Assembly (NCBI GenBank): GCA_024734555.1
Contig: JANPWX010000026.1
Span: 6,656,473-6,720,472, forward strand
Reading direction: 5' to 3'
Length of the DNA stretch: 64,000 bases
Source: Trochalopteron elliotii
Lineage: Eukaryota > Chordata > Aves > Passeriformes > Leiothrichidae
Shown here: positions 61,378 to 64,000 of the stretch, piece by piece
How positions within the stretch are numbered: position 1 is the first letter of the stretch
Layout of the letters: each line of letters begins with the position of its first letter
The notes under the pieces: model-generated
What the model saw: the letters and a program-made list of their open reading frames with translations, nothing else
Databases searched by the model: none
Told to the model about the DNA's origin: nothing
Program-made: the position numbers and the translations under genes

Positions 61378-63216
61378 GCTCTTTCTGTTGCGTCAAAGAG
61401 CCCACTGTGCAATAGGAACAGTGAACAGAGTTGTTAAACTGGCAAGCTTTTGCTGAAGACAGCTTTTCAATATGCTCTCAGCATCGTCTCCCAGGGCTGG
61501 CTGGAGACAGTCCCACTCCTCTTATATGGGCTCTACTCCTTCAAGAGGCAATCACTCTTACGGACAGTTTCTATAAACATACTGTTCTCCTGGCTTGGCT
61601 GCACATGATGAGGGCAATTGCACACATATACATACCTGCATTCAGAGAGCAGACCTGCACACACTTGGGGAAAATGCAGGCACACTCAAACTAGTCATCA
61701 TTACCTTGGCTTAAGAGCAGGATGCTATTGATGACTGACTGCTTGCTAAAACTCCCTTCCCCACTTAGACCATTCAGTGTGCTGTTGGAAAGCAATCCTG
61801 AAAGGCACAGTACTTAGAGAGAAAACCTCTAATGCAATTCCATGGGGACGTTGTAGCCCCAGCAGTGCTCTCTGATTAAAGGAAATCAGTAGTCACATGC
61901 TGATGCCTAGCTTTGTGTGTAGTGCAGAGAGCTCAGAGAGCCACCAGAGACTGCAGGCTATGTGGGATGAGTGAACTGTCTGTCCCTCCTGGCTCCATCA
62001 CTGAGGGCATCTTTAGAGGCTGAACCCGTGCACATATGGTGAACAAAGTAAGGACACTGAGCAACCTGGTTAAACATTAGTAAGGCCACATTCATCACCA
62101 CATACAGGAAACTGCCACATAGATCTCTGCAGCTGAGGACACTGCCCTGCATCCCTTTTACAAGCCATGGAGACCTAAGCAAAGGCACTCAGAGCACGGT
62201 TCAACATACTCCAACCTGCATCTGGTCCACTGAACTGCCTTCTGGGCTTCACTGTCTACAAAGGAAACCCATGATGGCTTTCCCAAAAAGGTTGCAGACA
62301 GCAACATTTTTAGAGATGAGTGCCACTCCAAATGACAAGGCGATAAATGCCTGCAACATGTGCACAGAAAGAACTTGCATGGAAGAATGGCACTGGTAAA
62401 GGACAGGAATAGAAAAAGGAAAATACAAACTGTGGAATGCACTTTTCAATGTGACTGCAGAATTAAAAGTGGGGACAAACATATGCAGCTGGTTAATTTA
62501 GAATTTCTCTTCTATTTATATATCTTTCAGAGTTGCCACAGGGACATTATGAGGCTGAATATGTGGGAAGGCAGCAGAAGGAAACGAAGTATATACAGGA
62601 GTTAAATTCTCTCTATTTGTGTTCTTTCTCTACTTAGTGAACTTCTATATGGAAAAATTACTGGTTTAACAGCTTCTCTTGAAATCCTTCCAGGTGAAAA
62701 TGAATTTCTCTCCTAAAAAGTGTTTCCATAAATGACAGAGTGCTTCTGCAAAAAGTAGCTCCAACTTAGAAGTGAAATACAGCATTTTCTAAGTTTTTAG
62801 CTTTGTAAATTTAGTGCAAGGTCGCTATTTGTGCACTAAGCAGTGTGCTGCTTTATTGTGTTCTCACACCGTCAGACAACTCACTGTGTCCAAAGCCCCA
62901 GCTGTAGTGTCACTGGAGTCATATGGGTGTAGATTTGGCCATGAGAGTAGAGTGATTAATAATTCTGTCTGTGCTGTGTGGAAGATAATTACAATCTGGT
63001 TCAGTTTCCCAGATCTAAAAGCTAGGCAAGTATTTTAACACGTCTCATAAAAATAATACCTGCTCATAAGATTACCTAAATGTTTCCCCCTATAAATCCA
63101 GACTCCCCAGCACTCATCACTGTCAAACCGCAGGCTGAAGGAAACTGGTAATATTTGCTCTTTTCTTAAAATGGATTTTTGGTTTATCTTAGTATAATAA
63201 AAGATTGATTTGCATG

Positions 63217-63285
63217 TTGAGCAGGTGGCTGGACCAGATGATGTCCTTATGTCCCTTTCAACCTAAAGTATTTTGATTCTGTGAA
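63217..63285 (+). mobile_element. CR1 3' end fragment, sense
   Basis: GGTGGCTGGACCAGATGATG, then CCCTTTCAACCTAAAGTATT and TTGATTCTGTGAA correspond to the last ~65 bp of a CR1 element, including a degenerate copy of the terminal microrepeat. Confidence 0.75.
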
Positions 63286-64000
63286 AATGAGGTCAATTAT
63301 TAAAAGCTGCCTTAGGCTATTACAGAAATTAAGTAGACTATGGCCAACTTCAGTGTTTTGAAGCCATAATTTGGATTCAACTGTCAACTGCAGTTTCAGA
63401 GTCACAGATATCCATTCTGTCATTCTGGGAGAAGCTACCAGATCTGCTAAAACATAAGCATTTGTAATGATATTGCCATCTATGAGGTCATTAACGGATA
63501 TCACTTTATGGAGAGGGTAGTATTGGTTCCCACACATCCCTTGCTGTTCCACTCTTGGGTTCCCAATCTTCTTCTGTTTTTCCCTTCTTATCTATCCAAT
63601 AAGTCATCCAATCTCAATTTAGTGTCTTTCAGTCGCAAGGGACAAAAAAGACACTAAGAATTCTGAGTGACTGAAAGCCCAGACAGCTAATGTCAGCTGT
63701 AGAAATTCCTCTGCACAAAGCAAAGGACACAGAATTGACTAAAAAAATCTACAAAATAACAAAACTTTTTGCATGATCCCTAGTTTTTGTGTAGACTCCA
63801 CCACACTGCTAGCTCAACACAGATTGTCTTCTCCAAGGCCTCACTCAGAAGATGTTAAGAAGATGACACTTTTCAAATCTTTCCAGTATCATGCAAAGCT
63901 TTAGCTTCCTTGTTACCCATGCCAGACATCAACTCCTGCTCCCCAGGCCTAAGGAGTGGCTATCCATTCAAGCCCAGACCATTTAGCACAGCAGTTATCC

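Larger units (their letters stand above)
34762..64000 (-). other. Large 5' intronic region upstream of CSGALNACT1 coding exons
   Basis: More than 29 kb without a recognised coding gene on either strand. It is AT-rich, has no CpG-island-like promoter, and contains only repeat fragments, small duplications and hairpins listed separately. Mammalian CSGALNACT1 has a long 5' region with several noncoding exons, so the same arrangement is the simplest explanation. An intergenic interpretation of part of it cannot be excluded. Confidence 0.55.

Noticed and set aside
62158..62442. 94-codon minus-strand frame near the right edge
   Set aside because: Cysteine/leucine/serine-rich, with overlapping frames of similar length and no motif. 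It is most likely chance.

Overview
The window looks like vertebrate, almost certainly avian, nuclear DNA. Coding sequence is broken into short exons with GT-AG introns. Several CR1 retrotransposon tails are present, with the bird-typical ending of a TTGGAACTAGATGAT-like block followed by an ATTCTATGAT repeat. There are also remnants that look like avian endogenous-retrovirus LTRs. Nothing bacterial or viral-genomic is present. The two genes found neighbour each other on human 8p21.3, which corresponds to the bird Z chromosome, so a Z-linked segment is likely; that placement is inference from known synteny. The species cannot be named from the sequence.

Layout. Positions 1-7017 are upstream intergenic DNA, with LTR-like remnants at about 539-1890 and a CR1 tail at 2590-2870. 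Positions 7018-15828 hold SH2D4A on the + strand, with nine coding exons whose phases all fit and which encode 453 residues. Positions 15829-20952 separate the two convergent genes and hold their 3' UTRs. Positions 20953-34761 hold the entire coding part of CSGALNACT1 on the - strand: seven coding exons, 529 residues, all phases consistent, plus a probable leader. Positions 34762-64000 hold no recognised coding sequence. This is most easily read as the large 5' intron region of CSGALNACT1, whose promoter lies beyond the window. One well-formed 69-bp candidate exon sits there at 60628-60696.

Function. SH2D4A is a cytosolic SH2 adaptor linked to phosphotyrosine signalling. CSGALNACT1 is a Golgi type II membrane glycosyltransferase that starts and helps extend chondroitin sulfate chains. 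They are neighbours by conserved synteny, not partners in one pathway, and they do not share a promoter because their 3' ends face each other.

No new biological system is apparent. The observations most worth a second look are the uORF-rich leader of CSGALNACT1 (one uORF runs across the main start codon), the candidate upstream exon at 60628, a 19-bp-stem hairpin at 29392-29434, an unidentified retrocopy-like reading frame at 54319-54678, and the LTR remnants near the left edge.
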